Below, in pieces: positions 16,764 through 25,800 of a DNA stretch of 64,000 nucleotides (within the stretch, counting starts at the first letter, position 1; each line of letters begins with the position of its first letter). The DNA lies in NCBI RefSeq assembly GCF_014084105.1, contig NZ_CP048289.1, positions 6,891,922 to 6,955,921 of the forward strand, read 5' to 3'. The stretch comes from Streptacidiphilus sp. P02-A3a. Lineage in GTDB: Bacteria; Actinomycetota; Actinomycetes; Streptomycetales; Streptomycetaceae. The notes below the pieces were generated by a model that was not told the origin of the DNA, made no database searches, and saw only the letters and a list, made by a program, of their open reading frames with translations. Made by a program: the position numbers and the translations under genes.

Positions 16764-17735
16764 ATGACTGAGTCACACCCGACCAACGAGACCCCCGCCC
16801 CTTCGGAGAACGAGCCGCAGCTGCCCTCACGCGGCAACGGACGTCGCCGCACCGTGTGGATCGCGTCAACCTCCCTGGTGGTCGTCGCCGCTCTGATCGT
16901 CACCCTGGTCCTCTCGCTCTCCGGCGGCTCGAACAGCGGGCCGAAGGCCATACGCATCGGTGTCACCGACGCCTCCCAGCCGTACTGGAAGACCTACACG
17001 GAGCTGGCCAAGAAGCAGCTCGGGCTGACCGTGCAGATCGTCAACTTCAGCGACTACAGCCAGCCCAACCCGGCGCTGAAGGAGGGGCAGCTCGACCTCA
17101 ACGAGTTCCAGCACATCCAGTACCTGGCCAACTACAACGTCACCGCGCACGACGACCTCCAGCCGATCGGCGCCACCGCGGTCTACCCGCTGCCGCTGTA
17201 CTCGCTGAAGTACGACAAGCCGACCGCGCTGCCGGACGGCGCCAAGGTGGCGATCCCCAATGACGCCATCAACGAGGCGCGCGGCCTGCTGGTGCTACAG
17301 GCGGCCGGACTGCTCAGCCTGAAGGACGGCGGCACCGCGTTCTCCACCACCGGCGACATCGTTTCCCACAAGGTCGACGTCACCACGCTCGACGCCTCGC
17401 AGACCGCCGACGCACTGCGGAACGGCTCGGTCGCCGCCGCGATCGTGAACGACGACTACGCGACCAGCGCCAAGCTGACGACCAAGCAGGCGATCTTCCA
17501 CGACGACCCGGCCAGCCCCAGCGCCGCGCCCTATGTGAACATCTTCGTCGCCCGCAAGGCCGACGACAACAACCCGACCTACCTCAAGCTCGCCGCGCTG
17601 TACCAGCAGCCGTCCGTTCAGCAGGGCGTCCAGGCAGCCAACGGCGGCACCGCCGTGTTCCGCGACGTCCCGGCCGCCCAGCTGCAAGCCGAGCTGGCAA
17701 CCGTGGAGCAGCAGGCCAAGGCCGCCCAGCAGTAG
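16764..17735 (+). CDS. metQ: MetQ-like (NlpA family) substrate-binding protein
   Basis: 323 residues. Solute-binding component of a methionine-type ABC importer. After a 28-residue polar, basic N-terminus comes one membrane segment (about 30-51, WIASTSLVVVAALIVTLVL) with no lipobox cysteine, so it seems anchored by an uncleaved helix rather than as a lipoprotein. The NlpA domain follows: IRIGVTDASQPYWKTYTELA, DLNEFQHIQYLANYN and GATAVYPLPLYSLKYD, where family members bind methionine. The ATG at 16764 has GGAGA eight bases upstream. It is first of three genes with ATPase and permease following. Confidence 0.9.
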   Translation: MTESHPTNETPAPSENEPQLPSRGNGRRRTVWIASTSLVVVAALIVTLVLSLSGGSNSGPKAIRIGVTDASQPYWKTYTELAKKQLGLTVQIVNFSDYSQPNPALKEGQLDLNEFQHIQYLANYNVTAHDDLQPIGATAVYPLPLYSLKYDKPTALPDGAKVAIPNDAINEARGLLVLQAAGLLSLKDGGTAFSTTGDIVSHKVDVTTLDASQTADALRNGSVAAAIVNDDYATSAKLTTKQAIFHDDPASPSAAPYVNIFVARKADDNNPTYLKLAALYQQPSVQQGVQAANGGTAVFRDVPAAQLQAELATVEQQAKAAQQ

Positions 17736-17771
17736 CCGTCCGGCACACCCGATCCGGAGTCGAGGAAAGCC

Positions 17772-18842
17772 ATGCCCGCAGACAGCCCACCGCCCCCCGT
17801 GCCCGCGCCGGTGCACGTACGCTTCGACCACGTCGGCAAGACCTTCCCCGGCAAGGGGCGCAAGGCGGCGCCACAGGTGGTGCTCGACGACATCAACCTG
17901 GAGATCCGCCGCGGCGAGGTATTCGGTGTCATCGGCCACTCAGGGGCCGGCAAGAGCACGCTGGTGCGGCTGATCAACGGCCTGGAGACGCCCAGTACGG
18001 GGCGGGTCCATGTGGGGCGGCACGAGCTGACGGCGCTCAACGAGCGCGATCGTCGCGAGGTGCGGCGCGACATCGGCATGGTCTTCCAGCAGTTCAACCT
18101 CTTCCGGTCGCGCACGGTCGCCGGCAACGTCGCCTACCCGCTGAAGGTCGCGGGCGTGCGGCAGCCCGACCGCGACCGCCGGGTGGCTCGGCTGCTGGAC
18201 TTCGTCGGGCTGCTCGACCGCGCCCACGACCATCCCGAGAAGCTGTCCGGCGGCCAGAAGCAGCGGGTGGGCATCGCCCGCGCGCTGGCCACCGAGCCGT
18301 CACTGCTGCTGGCGGACGAGGCGACCAGCGCGCTCGACCCGGAGACCACCGGCGAGGTGCTGGCCCTGCTGCGCCAGGTCAACCGCGAACTCGGCGTGAC
18401 CATCGTGATCATCACCCACGAGCTGGACGTCATCCGCTCCGTCGCCGACCGGGTCGCGGTGCTCGACTCCGGCCGGGTGGTCGAAACCGGCAGCGCCTAC
18501 GACGTCCTGGCCGAGGCGCGGACGGAGGAGGCGGCGCGGTTCGTCCGCTCCGCGCTCCGCGACCGCCCGTCGCCGGAGACGCTGGCCCGGCTGCGCGCCG
18601 CGCACGCCGGACGGCTGGTCACCGTCCGGGTGCGCGACCAGGCAGGACTCCAGACTCGACTGGCCGGCAGGTTCCTGGAGCACCACGTGGCCGCGGACAT
18701 CGTGTTCGGCGGCATCAGCGAGATCCAGGAGCGGCCGGTCGGCAGCCTGACCTTCGCCTTGACCGGCCCGGACGACGCCGTGGACGCAGCGCTCAAGGCC
18801 CTGCACGCGGACGGCGTCGACCTCGTAGAGGAAGAAGCCTGA
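17772..18842 (+). CDS. metN: MetN-like methionine ABC transporter ATPase
   Basis: 356 residues. Walker A GHSGAGKST near 56-64, signature LSGGQKQR, Walker B LLLADEATSALDPETTGE, and the H-loop ITHELDV are all intact. The last 80 residues form the NIL (C2) regulatory domain known from MetN, in which bound methionine inhibits transport. The Q-loop region FQQFNLFRSRTVAGNVAYPL is typical of the family. GAGG lies about six bases before the ATG. It follows metQ by 36 bases and is followed directly by metI, so the three form one importer. Confidence 0.94.
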   Translation: MPADSPPPPVPAPVHVRFDHVGKTFPGKGRKAAPQVVLDDINLEIRRGEVFGVIGHSGAGKSTLVRLINGLETPSTGRVHVGRHELTALNERDRREVRRDIGMVFQQFNLFRSRTVAGNVAYPLKVAGVRQPDRDRRVARLLDFVGLLDRAHDHPEKLSGGQKQRVGIARALATEPSLLLADEATSALDPETTGEVLALLRQVNRELGVTIVIITHELDVIRSVADRVAVLDSGRVVETGSAYDVLAEARTEEAARFVRSALRDRPSPETLARLRAAHAGRLVTVRVRDQAGLQTRLAGRFLEHHVAADIVFGGISEIQERPVGSLTFALTGPDDAVDAALKALHADGVDLVEEEA

Positions 18843-18843
18843 G

Positions 18844-19503
18844 ATGCACGAGTTCCTCACCAACCTGCCGGTCTACCGGGAGGCGATCGGACAGACCCTC
18901 TACATCGTCAGCATCTCCCTGGTGGCCGGCGGTGTGCTCGGCCTGGTCCTCGGGCTGGCGCTGTACGCGACGCGACCGGGCCACATGTTCGCCAACCGGG
19001 CGGTGTTCCTGATCATCAACGTACTGGTCAACGTGGTCCGGCCGGTGCCGTTCGTCATCTTCATCACCGCCATCCAGCCGCTGATGCTGCACACCATCGG
19101 CACCACCATCGGCACCAACGCGGTCACCTTGGCGCTGTCGCTCTCGGCGGCGTTCGCGATCAGCCGGATCGTCGAGCAGAACCTGCTGACCGTCGACCCC
19201 GGCGTGGTGGAGGCCGCCCGCGCGGCCGGGGCCCGACCGGTCGGCATCCTGCTGACGGTACTGATCCCCGAGGCGCTGGGTCCGCTGATCCTCGGCTACA
19301 CCTTCATCTTCATCGCCGTGGTCGACATGTCCGCCCAGGCCGGCCTCTTCGGCGGCGGCGGCCTCGGCGACTTCGCGATCACCTACGGCTCGCAGCGCTA
19401 CAACTGGCCCATCGTCTACATCACGGTGGCGACGATCATCATCATCGTCCAGGCCGGCCAGTTCCTCGGCAACTGGCTCGCCCGCCGGGCCCTGCGCCGC
19501 TGA
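18844..19503 (+). CDS. metI: MetI-like methionine ABC transporter permease
   Basis: 219 residues with five membrane segments (about 20-45, 55-80, 85-105, 145-170, 190-210). The EAA-type loop that contacts the ATPase reads VEAARAAGARPVGILLTVLI. Opening sequence TNLPVYREAIGQTLYIVS is typical of D-methionine permeases. The ATG begins one base after the metN stop, so the two are translationally linked. Confidence 0.93.
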   Translation: MHEFLTNLPVYREAIGQTLYIVSISLVAGGVLGLVLGLALYATRPGHMFANRAVFLIINVLVNVVRPVPFVIFITAIQPLMLHTIGTTIGTNAVTLALSLSAAFAISRIVEQNLLTVDPGVVEAARAAGARPVGILLTVLIPEALGPLILGYTFIFIAVVDMSAQAGLFGGGGLGDFAITYGSQRYNWPIVYITVATIIIIVQAGQFLGNWLARRALRR

Positions 19504-19705
19504 CCCCTCCGCACGGGCCCACCGAACCGGCGCCCCCGGCACCGGCCGGTGCGCCCCACCGCGGGCCGGATCCTCCCACTCGGACGCGGCCTCGGCGACA
19601 TGGGGTCGCCGACCCGTCCGGGTAGCGGCCTCTGAGACCTCTCTGAGATTGCCACGCGATCCTTTGTCACACGAGGGACGTTCCGCTGCGAAGCTGGAGG
19701 CCGGT

Positions 19706-21298
19706 GTGCTCGACCGTATCCTTGACTGCCTGGTGGTGGGTGCGGGGCCGGCCGGCCTCCAACTCGGCCAGTTGCTGCACGAACAGGGCCGGGACTACCT
19801 GATCCTGGAGGCCGGGAACACACCGGGGAGCTTCTTCGGTGTGTACCCGCGCCACCGGCGGCTGATCTCGATCAACAAGCCGCACACGGGCAGCCGCGAC
19901 CCGGAGTTCAACCTCCGGATGGACTGGAACTCGCTGCTGTCGCCGGATCCCGAGTTGCTGTTCACCCGCTACAGCGAGCGGTACTTCCCCGACGCCGACG
20001 ACATGGTGCGCTACCTGTCCGACTTCGCCGAGCGGTTCGAGCTCCGGATCCGCTACGGCAGCCGGGTCGCGGAGGTCCGGCGGGAGCAGGACGACGGCGG
20101 TTTCACCGTGCGGGACGATCAGGGCCGGCGGTACCGGGCGCGGCGCGTGGTCGTGGCCACCGGTGTGAGTCGGCCGTACGTGCCGGGGATCCCGGGGATC
20201 GAGCACGCCGAACAGTACGCCACGGTCCCGGTCGACCCCAAGGAGTTCATCGACCAGCGGGTGCTGATCATCGGCAAGGGCAACTCGGCGCTGGAGACGG
20301 CGGACAACCTGGTGGAGACCGCGGCGGTGATCCATCTCGCGGGCCCCCACTCGCTGCGGCTCGCGTGGCAGAGCCACTTCGTCGGCCACGTGCGGGCCGT
20401 CAACAACAACTTCCTGGACACGTACCAGCTCAAGTCGCAGAACGCGGTGCTCGACGGAACGGTGCGGAGCATCGAACGGCAGGGGAGCGGCTACCTGGTG
20501 CGCGTCGCGTTCTCCCGGGCCGACGAAGTGGTGAAGGAACTGCGCTACGACCGGGTGATCGCCTGTACCGGATTCCGCTTCGACGGATCGGTCTTCGCCG
20601 ACAACTCCCGTCCCCGGCTGGTGATCAACGACCGCTTTCCGGAGCTGACCAGCGCCTACGAGTCGGTGAACGTACCCGGCCTGTACTTCGCCGGAACCCT
20701 GACCCAGCAGCTCGACTTCAAGAAGTCCACCAGCGGTTTCATCCACGGCTTCCGCTACGGGGTCAGGGCGTTGCACCGGATCCTGGAGCAGCGCGGCCAT
20801 GACCGACCCTGGCCGTCGCGTGAACTTCCGTCCTCACAAGGTGAGTTGGCGGCAGCCGTGGTCGAGCGGGTCAACCGGACGTCGGCGCTGTGGCAGCAGT
20901 TCGGGGTGCTCGCCGATGTGCTCGTGGTCGACGAGGCGGGCGGCTCGGCCTCGCACTACGAGGAGGTGCCGGTCGGCTACGTGCACGACGGCCTGGTCGC
21001 TCCTGGCGACGCGGACGTCTTCGTGGTCACCCTGGAGTACGGCCCGGACCACGACAAGGTGGATCCGTTCGACATCAGCGTCCGCCGGGTGGCACAGGAC
21101 GTGGTGGGCACCGCCCACGACGCCGCCTACCTGCACCCGGTGATCCGGCACTACCGTCACGGCCTCCTGCGCGCCACGCACCACATGGCGGAGAACCTGG
21201 AGAACGAGTGGAACAGCACGGGCGTGCACCTGGAGCCGCTGGCTGCCTTCCTCGCCGGTGCGGCCCGCGGGCTCGGAGCCATCCCGGACGTCGACTGA
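19706..21298 (+). CDS. FAD-dependent oxidoreductase, FOXRED2/flavin-monooxygenase-like
   Basis: 530 residues from the GTG at 19706 (GGAGG five bases upstream). FAD site CLVVGAGPAGLQLGQLL near 8-24; NADPH-type site VLIIGKGNSALETADNLVET near 188-207; the intervening VATGVSRPYVPGIPG is typical of flavin monooxygenases and the FOXRED2 group. The C-terminal 160 residues (after about 370) extend beyond a standard monooxygenase and hold acidic strands. Its stop TGA shares a base with the ATG of the hydroxyacid oxidase, so it opens a four-gene overlapping operon. Redox chemistry on a small molecule is likely, but the substrate is unknown. Confidence 0.85.
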   Translation: MLDRILDCLVVGAGPAGLQLGQLLHEQGRDYLILEAGNTPGSFFGVYPRHRRLISINKPHTGSRDPEFNLRMDWNSLLSPDPELLFTRYSERYFPDADDMVRYLSDFAERFELRIRYGSRVAEVRREQDDGGFTVRDDQGRRYRARRVVVATGVSRPYVPGIPGIEHAEQYATVPVDPKEFIDQRVLIIGKGNSALETADNLVETAAVIHLAGPHSLRLAWQSHFVGHVRAVNNNFLDTYQLKSQNAVLDGTVRSIERQGSGYLVRVAFSRADEVVKELRYDRVIACTGFRFDGSVFADNSRPRLVINDRFPELTSAYESVNVPGLYFAGTLTQQLDFKKSTSGFIHGFRYGVRALHRILEQRGHDRPWPSRELPSSQGELAAAVVERVNRTSALWQQFGVLADVLVVDEAGGSASHYEEVPVGYVHDGLVAPGDADVFVVTLEYGPDHDKVDPFDISVRRVAQDVVGTAHDAAYLHPVIRHYRHGLLRATHHMAENLENEWNSTGVHLEPLAAFLAGAARGLGAIPDVD

Positions 21299-22395
21299 TG
21301 GAGCCTCAGATGCGTTTGAACATCAGGGATTTCGAGTCGTCGGCGCGGGCCGCGCTGGATCCGGTGCACTACGACTATGTCGCCGGGGGCGCTCGCGACG
21401 AGGTGACGGTACGGGCCAACGAGGCGGCCTTTCGGCAGTTGAGCCTGCTGCCGAGGGTGCTTCGGGGCCGGGAGAAGCGGGAGTTGGACGTCTCGCTGTT
21501 CGGCAGCAGGGCCAGCATGCCGGTGCTGCTCTCCCCGACCGCCTTCCACCGGCTGGCCCATCCCGAGGGCGAGCTGGCCACCGCCCGGGCGGCCGCGGCG
21601 GCCGGAGCGATCATGGTGGTGAGCATGGCCAGCACGGTGGCGGTCGAGGACGTCGCCGCCGCGGCCCGCCGGGCGGCGCCGGACCGGCCGACCGCGCTCT
21701 GGTTCCAGCTCTACCTCCAGCCGGATCTGGACTTCACCGAGGCACTGGTGCGCCGGGCGACCGAGGCCGGCTGCACGGCGCTGGTGGTGACCGTCGACTC
21801 GCCGGTACTGGGCCTGAGCGAGCGCAACAAGCGCAACGGGTTCACCGACCTGCCCGAGGGCATGCGCTGCGAGAACCTCCGCGAACTGCGCGGCGGGGAG
21901 CCCGGCAGCGTGCGGCAGATCGTCATGTCGCCCGAGCTGTCCTGGGAGCACGTGGACTGGCTGCGCCGGCTCACGTCCCTGCCGATCCTGCTCAAGGGCG
22001 TGCTGCATCCGGAGGACGCCCGGCTGGCCGTGCGGCACGGCGTGGACGGGCTGCTGCTGTCCAACCACGGCGGTCGGCAGCTGGACACCGTACCGGCCAC
22101 CATCGACCTGCTGCCGGAGATGGTGGACGCGGTCGGCGGGCGCGTCCCGATCCTGCTGGACGGGGGGATCCGGCGCGGGACGGACATCGTCATGGCGCTC
22201 GCGCTGGGCGCGGCGGCAGTCGGCATCGGCCGACCGGTGGTGTGGGGACTGGCCACCGACGGCGAGCGGGGCGTGCGGAGCGTCCTGGAACTGCTGCGCC
22301 AGGAACTCGACCACACACTGGCCCTCTGCGGGGCCGGCAGCCTGAGCGAGCTGACGCCGGACCTGATCCGCCAGGTGCCCGCGGGGCGAAGGTGA
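21298..22395 (+). CDS. FMN-dependent alpha-hydroxyacid oxidase (lactate/glycolate oxidase family)
   Basis: 365-residue TIM-barrel flavoenzyme. The N-terminal HYDYVAGGARDE has the active-site Tyr segment, WFQLYLQPD supplies the second Tyr, and SNHGGRQLD carries catalytic His257 and Arg260. PILLDGGIRRGTDIVMALALGA binds the FMN phosphate. It oxidises an alpha-hydroxy acid to the keto acid, with either O2 or a partner carrier as acceptor. The gene starts on the last base of the FAD-oxidoreductase stop and its own stop overlaps the P450 start (GTGA). Being clustered with a monooxygenase and a P450 points to tailoring of one metabolite rather than general lactate use. Confidence 0.9.
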   Translation: MEPQMRLNIRDFESSARAALDPVHYDYVAGGARDEVTVRANEAAFRQLSLLPRVLRGREKRELDVSLFGSRASMPVLLSPTAFHRLAHPEGELATARAAAAAGAIMVVSMASTVAVEDVAAAARRAAPDRPTALWFQLYLQPDLDFTEALVRRATEAGCTALVVTVDSPVLGLSERNKRNGFTDLPEGMRCENLRELRGGEPGSVRQIVMSPELSWEHVDWLRRLTSLPILLKGVLHPEDARLAVRHGVDGLLLSNHGGRQLDTVPATIDLLPEMVDAVGGRVPILLDGGIRRGTDIVMALALGAAAVGIGRPVVWGLATDGERGVRSVLELLRQELDHTLALCGAGSLSELTPDLIRQVPAGRR

Positions 22396-23765
22396 GTGTG
22401 GGGTGGATCGCCGCCGTGGCGGTGCCGGCGGTGTCGGTGGCGGCGAGCCTGCCGTACTGGCTGCCGGGGGCGGTGGTGGCGCTGCGGGTGCGGATCTTCG
22501 CCTGGATCAACGGCGAGGAGGGCGTGCCGGTCCCGGGCGGACTGGTCGGCACGGACGCCTTCAGGCAGGTCTACGCCCACCCGGCGGCCGACGGCCGCAG
22601 CCGGGGTGCCGCGCTGTCCGACCTGTTCTGGTACTGGCTGGCCCCGGGGCCGGAGGTGCACCAGGAGCATCTGGAGCCCGGCCCCCGCTACGAGGAGGTC
22701 GCCCGCAGCACCCGGGAGATCCTCACCGGTCTGGACCGGGAGGGCTGGGCGGCGCTGGTCTCCCGCCGGGCCGGGCCGCTGCTGGACGCCCTGCCCGGCG
22801 ACCGGACCACGCTGGTCCGGCTGCGGGACCTGATGATGCCGCTGTGGGCCGAGGTCTACTACGAGTTGGTCTTCGCCGAACCCTGCCCGGCGGAGGCCCG
22901 GGACCTGATCGTGGCCAACGCCGACGACGTGGTCAGCGCGCTGAAGTGCACCCGGCTACGGCACATGGGCCGCCGCGACCGGCTCACCCGCTACCTGGCG
23001 CGGCGCATCGCCGAGGGCGCCGCGCCGGACGCCCTGCCCGCCTCGCTGACCGCCCGAGAGCAGGGCTACTACCTGCAGGGGGCGTTCTTCAACACCGCCG
23101 TGGTGCAGATGTCCGAGGCCATGGCGCACCTGCTGCTGGCCATCGCCGCCCACCCGGAGGTGCAGCAGCGGCTGCGGGCGGACCCCGATGACAGCGCCTA
23201 CCTGGACCGGGTCATCGACGAGGCGCTCCGGCTCTACCCGCTCTTCGGCGTGGCCCACCGGATCACCTCGGCGGAGATCGCCGTGGACGGCGCCACCATC
23301 CCGGCCGGGTCGGTGCTGCTGTTCAACTACGCCGAGTACCAGCACGCGGGCCTGTCCGACGCGGACCGGTTCGACCCCGACCGCTGGCTGCGGGTCTCCG
23401 CCCGCGACATCAACCACATCCCGTTCGGCGTGAGCGCCAACCGCCCCTGCCCGGCGCGCGGGATCGCCCCGATCGGGATGCGGGTGGCCGCCCGCGAGGT
23501 GCTGCGCCGATTCACCCTGAGCTCCTCGGCGTCGCACACCCGCTCCCTGCCCAGCCGGGGCCCGTGCCTGCTGACGCCGCTGGACGCGGCGGCACGCACC
23601 GGGATCCCGCAGGCCCTGCGGCTGCCGCTGCTGCGGCAGCGGGACCGGTGGGAGGGGCTGGGCCGGAGCATCGTCCAACTGGTCCTGGGCAGCTACATGG
23701 TCTGGGACGCCCGCCGCCAACGCCTGTGCCAGAAGTACTTCGCGTCCCAGGAGGCCGGACAGTGA
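22392..23765 (+). CDS. Cytochrome P450 with N-terminal membrane anchor and unusual heme loop
   Basis: 457 residues from the GTG at 22392, overlapping the upstream stop. An N-terminal hydrophobic stretch (about 5-33, GWIAAVAVPAVSVAASLPYW) looks like a membrane anchor, rare for bacterial P450s. The K-helix E-x-x-R is EALR at about 277-280. The heme loop reads PFGVSANRPCPARG with ligand Cys353; between Phe and Cys there is one residue more than in the usual FxxGxxxCxG, and the Gly after Cys is displaced. The I-helix lacks an obvious AGxxT. It therefore belongs to a divergent P450 family. Its stop overlaps the antiporter start. Confidence 0.85.
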   Translation: MSVGWIAAVAVPAVSVAASLPYWLPGAVVALRVRIFAWINGEEGVPVPGGLVGTDAFRQVYAHPAADGRSRGAALSDLFWYWLAPGPEVHQEHLEPGPRYEEVARSTREILTGLDREGWAALVSRRAGPLLDALPGDRTTLVRLRDLMMPLWAEVYYELVFAEPCPAEARDLIVANADDVVSALKCTRLRHMGRRDRLTRYLARRIAEGAAPDALPASLTAREQGYYLQGAFFNTAVVQMSEAMAHLLLAIAAHPEVQQRLRADPDDSAYLDRVIDEALRLYPLFGVAHRITSAEIAVDGATIPAGSVLLFNYAEYQHAGLSDADRFDPDRWLRVSARDINHIPFGVSANRPCPARGIAPIGMRVAAREVLRRFTLSSSASHTRSLPSRGPCLLTPLDAAARTGIPQALRLPLLRQRDRWEGLGRSIVQLVLGSYMVWDARRQRLCQKYFASQEAGQ

Positions 23766-25039
23766 CCGTCGCCGAACTCGCACCGAGGTTCTTCCTCGCC
23801 GCGGTGGTGATCCTGCTCGCCTGCCGGGCGGTGTCCTGGGCCCTGGCACGGGTCCGGCAGCCGCCGGTGGTCGGCGAGATGATCGCCGGGGTGCTGCTCG
23901 GCCCCTCGCTGCTGGGTCTGCTGGCCCCCGGACTGGAGCGGGAGCTGTTCCCGCCGGCCCTGCTCCCGGTGCTGTACGTGGTGGGTCAGGTCGGCCTGGT
24001 CGCCTTCATGTTCCAGGCGGGGCACGAGTTCACCTCGCACCTGGGACGCGGCATCGCCGGTACGGCGGTCACCGTGTCGGCGGCCGGGATCGCCATGCCG
24101 CTGGCCCTGGGCGTCGGCCTGACCTTCCTGGCCCACGGGCACGTGGGCGTCTTCGTGCCGGGGGTGTCCACCGGGGTCTCGGCCGCGTTCGTGGGGGTGG
24201 CCCTGGCCATCACCGCGTTCCCCATGCTGGCCCGGATCATCACCGAGCGGGGGCTGGCCGGCAGCCGCTTCGGCTCGTTGGCACTGGCGAGCGGCGCACT
24301 GGACGACGTCGTCGCCTGGATCCTGCTCGCCGCCATCCTCAGTGTCCACACCGGCCGCACCAGGCCGGTGCTGGAGGCCGTCGGCGGCGCGGCGCTGTTC
24401 GCCGCCGTGGTGGTGCTGGTGCTGCGGAAGCTGCTGGACAAGGCCATGGCGCAGCCGTGGATGAGCGATGAGGGGCGGCTGTTGGTGACGGTCGCCGTGC
24501 TGTTCACGGCCGCGTGGTTCACCGACGAGATCGGGCTCTACGCGGTGTTCGGCGCGTTCGGCGTCGGTATGGCGATGCCGCGCACGGCCGCGGCCGAGCG
24601 GGTGGTGCACACCACCGGGTTCACCGTCAGGATCGTCTTCCTGCCGATGTTCTTCACCTACTCCGGCCTCAACACCCGGTTCGGACTGCTCGGGGACCCC
24701 GCCCTGCTGCTGTTCTCGCTGGCCGCCGTGGTCGTGGCGGTGGTCGGCAAGTTCGGCGCCTGCTGGGCCGCGGCGCGGCTGCGCGGGGAGCCGAACACCG
24801 TGGCCGCCCGGCTCGGCACACTGATGAACGCTCGGGGTCTGATGCAGTTGATCGCCCTCAACGTGGGTCTCCAAGCCGGGTTGGTCAACCACAGCCTGTT
24901 CACCGCCCTGGTCCTGGTCGCCCTGATCACCACGATGATGACCGCGCCGCTGCTGTCGTTGCTGGAACGGCGGCTGCCGGTCCCGGACACCGTCGAGGGC
25001 AGCCTCCCGACACCTGAGGCACGGCTGGCTCCCCAGTGA
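23762..25039 (+). CDS. CPA2-family cation:proton antiporter (Kef type)
   Basis: 425 residues with about twelve membrane segments and no C-terminal nucleotide-binding domain. Family features: PPVVGEMIAGVLLGPSLLG near 32-50, the inverted-repeat unit with ALDDVVAWILLA (conserved Asp-Asp in the transport helix, about 180-192), and GLMQLIALNVGL toward the end. It probably exchanges Na+ or K+ for H+ at the plasma membrane. The GTG overlaps the P450 stop. Kef-like genes beside tailoring enzymes can also serve product tolerance, but here that is only an inference. Confidence 0.9.
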   Translation: MTVAELAPRFFLAAVVILLACRAVSWALARVRQPPVVGEMIAGVLLGPSLLGLLAPGLERELFPPALLPVLYVVGQVGLVAFMFQAGHEFTSHLGRGIAGTAVTVSAAGIAMPLALGVGLTFLAHGHVGVFVPGVSTGVSAAFVGVALAITAFPMLARIITERGLAGSRFGSLALASGALDDVVAWILLAAILSVHTGRTRPVLEAVGGAALFAAVVVLVLRKLLDKAMAQPWMSDEGRLLVTVAVLFTAAWFTDEIGLYAVFGAFGVGMAMPRTAAAERVVHTTGFTVRIVFLPMFFTYSGLNTRFGLLGDPALLLFSLAAVVVAVVGKFGACWAAARLRGEPNTVAARLGTLMNARGLMQLIALNVGLQAGLVNHSLFTALVLVALITTMMTAPLLSLLERRLPVPDTVEGSLPTPEARLAPQ

Positions 25040-25116
25040 ACCGCGGGTGCCGACGCCCCGCCCCGCGCGGGGGTCTGCGGCGCTGCGGATTCCATGCGCA
25101 TGCCACAATCGCCCTG

Positions 25117-25800
25117 ATGACCACGCATGCTTCGCCCCCCGCCACCCCCAGGCTGCTCCTGGTCGAGGACGACCGGGAGCTGGCCGCGATGCTGGCCGGA
25201 CTGTTCACCGACGAGGGCTACCAGGTGGACCTGGCCGGCGACGGCCAGCGGGGCCTGCACCTGGGCCTGAGCCGCAGCTACCAACTGATGGTCGTGGACC
25301 GCCGGTTACCGGTGCTCGACGGCCTGGAGATGCTTCGGCGACTGCGTCGGCGGGCGGTGACCGCCCGCGTTCTGATGCTCACCGCCCTGGGTGACCGCTA
25401 CGAGCGGGTCCGGGGCCTGGACGCGGGCGCGGACGACTACCTCGTCAAGCCGTTCGATGTGGACGAACTCCTGGCGCGGCTGCGGGCGTTGGGCCGCAGG
25501 TTCCTGGACGAGGCGGAGCAGTTGCCGATAGGCGCGGGCCTGCTCGACATCGAACGGCGCGACGTGGTGCTCCCCGACGGTCAGCGCATACCCCTGTCAC
25601 CGCGGGAGTTCGACCTGTTGCAGGCTCTGGCGCTGCGGCCGAGAAGCGTCCAGACCCGCCCGCATCTGCGCGCCCGGGTCTTCGCGGACGCGAGCGCGGA
25701 GTCGATCGTGGACACCTATGTCTACTACCTGCGCCGCAAACTCGGCCGAACCGTGATCCGCACCGTCCGTGGATTCGGCTACCAGATCGGCACGTTGTGA
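25117..25800 (+). CDS. OmpR-family response regulator
   Basis: 227 residues. The receiver domain has acidic VEDD at 16-19, phospho-acceptor Asp61 (VVDRRLPVLDG), the signalling Thr in MLTA, and Lys111 in DYLVKPF. The C-terminal winged helix (about 130-225) has IPLSPREFDLLQALALR and VDTYVYYLRRKLG, RTVRGFGYQI. I see no ribosome site before the ATG at 25117, so the message may be leaderless. It begins 77 bases after the antiporter and its stop overlaps the kinase start (GTGA). Confidence 0.93.
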   Translation: MTTHASPPATPRLLLVEDDRELAAMLAGLFTDEGYQVDLAGDGQRGLHLGLSRSYQLMVVDRRLPVLDGLEMLRRLRRRAVTARVLMLTALGDRYERVRGLDAGADDYLVKPFDVDELLARLRALGRRFLDEAEQLPIGAGLLDIERRDVVLPDGQRIPLSPREFDLLQALALRPRSVQTRPHLRARVFADASAESIVDTYVYYLRRKLGRTVIRTVRGFGYQIGTL

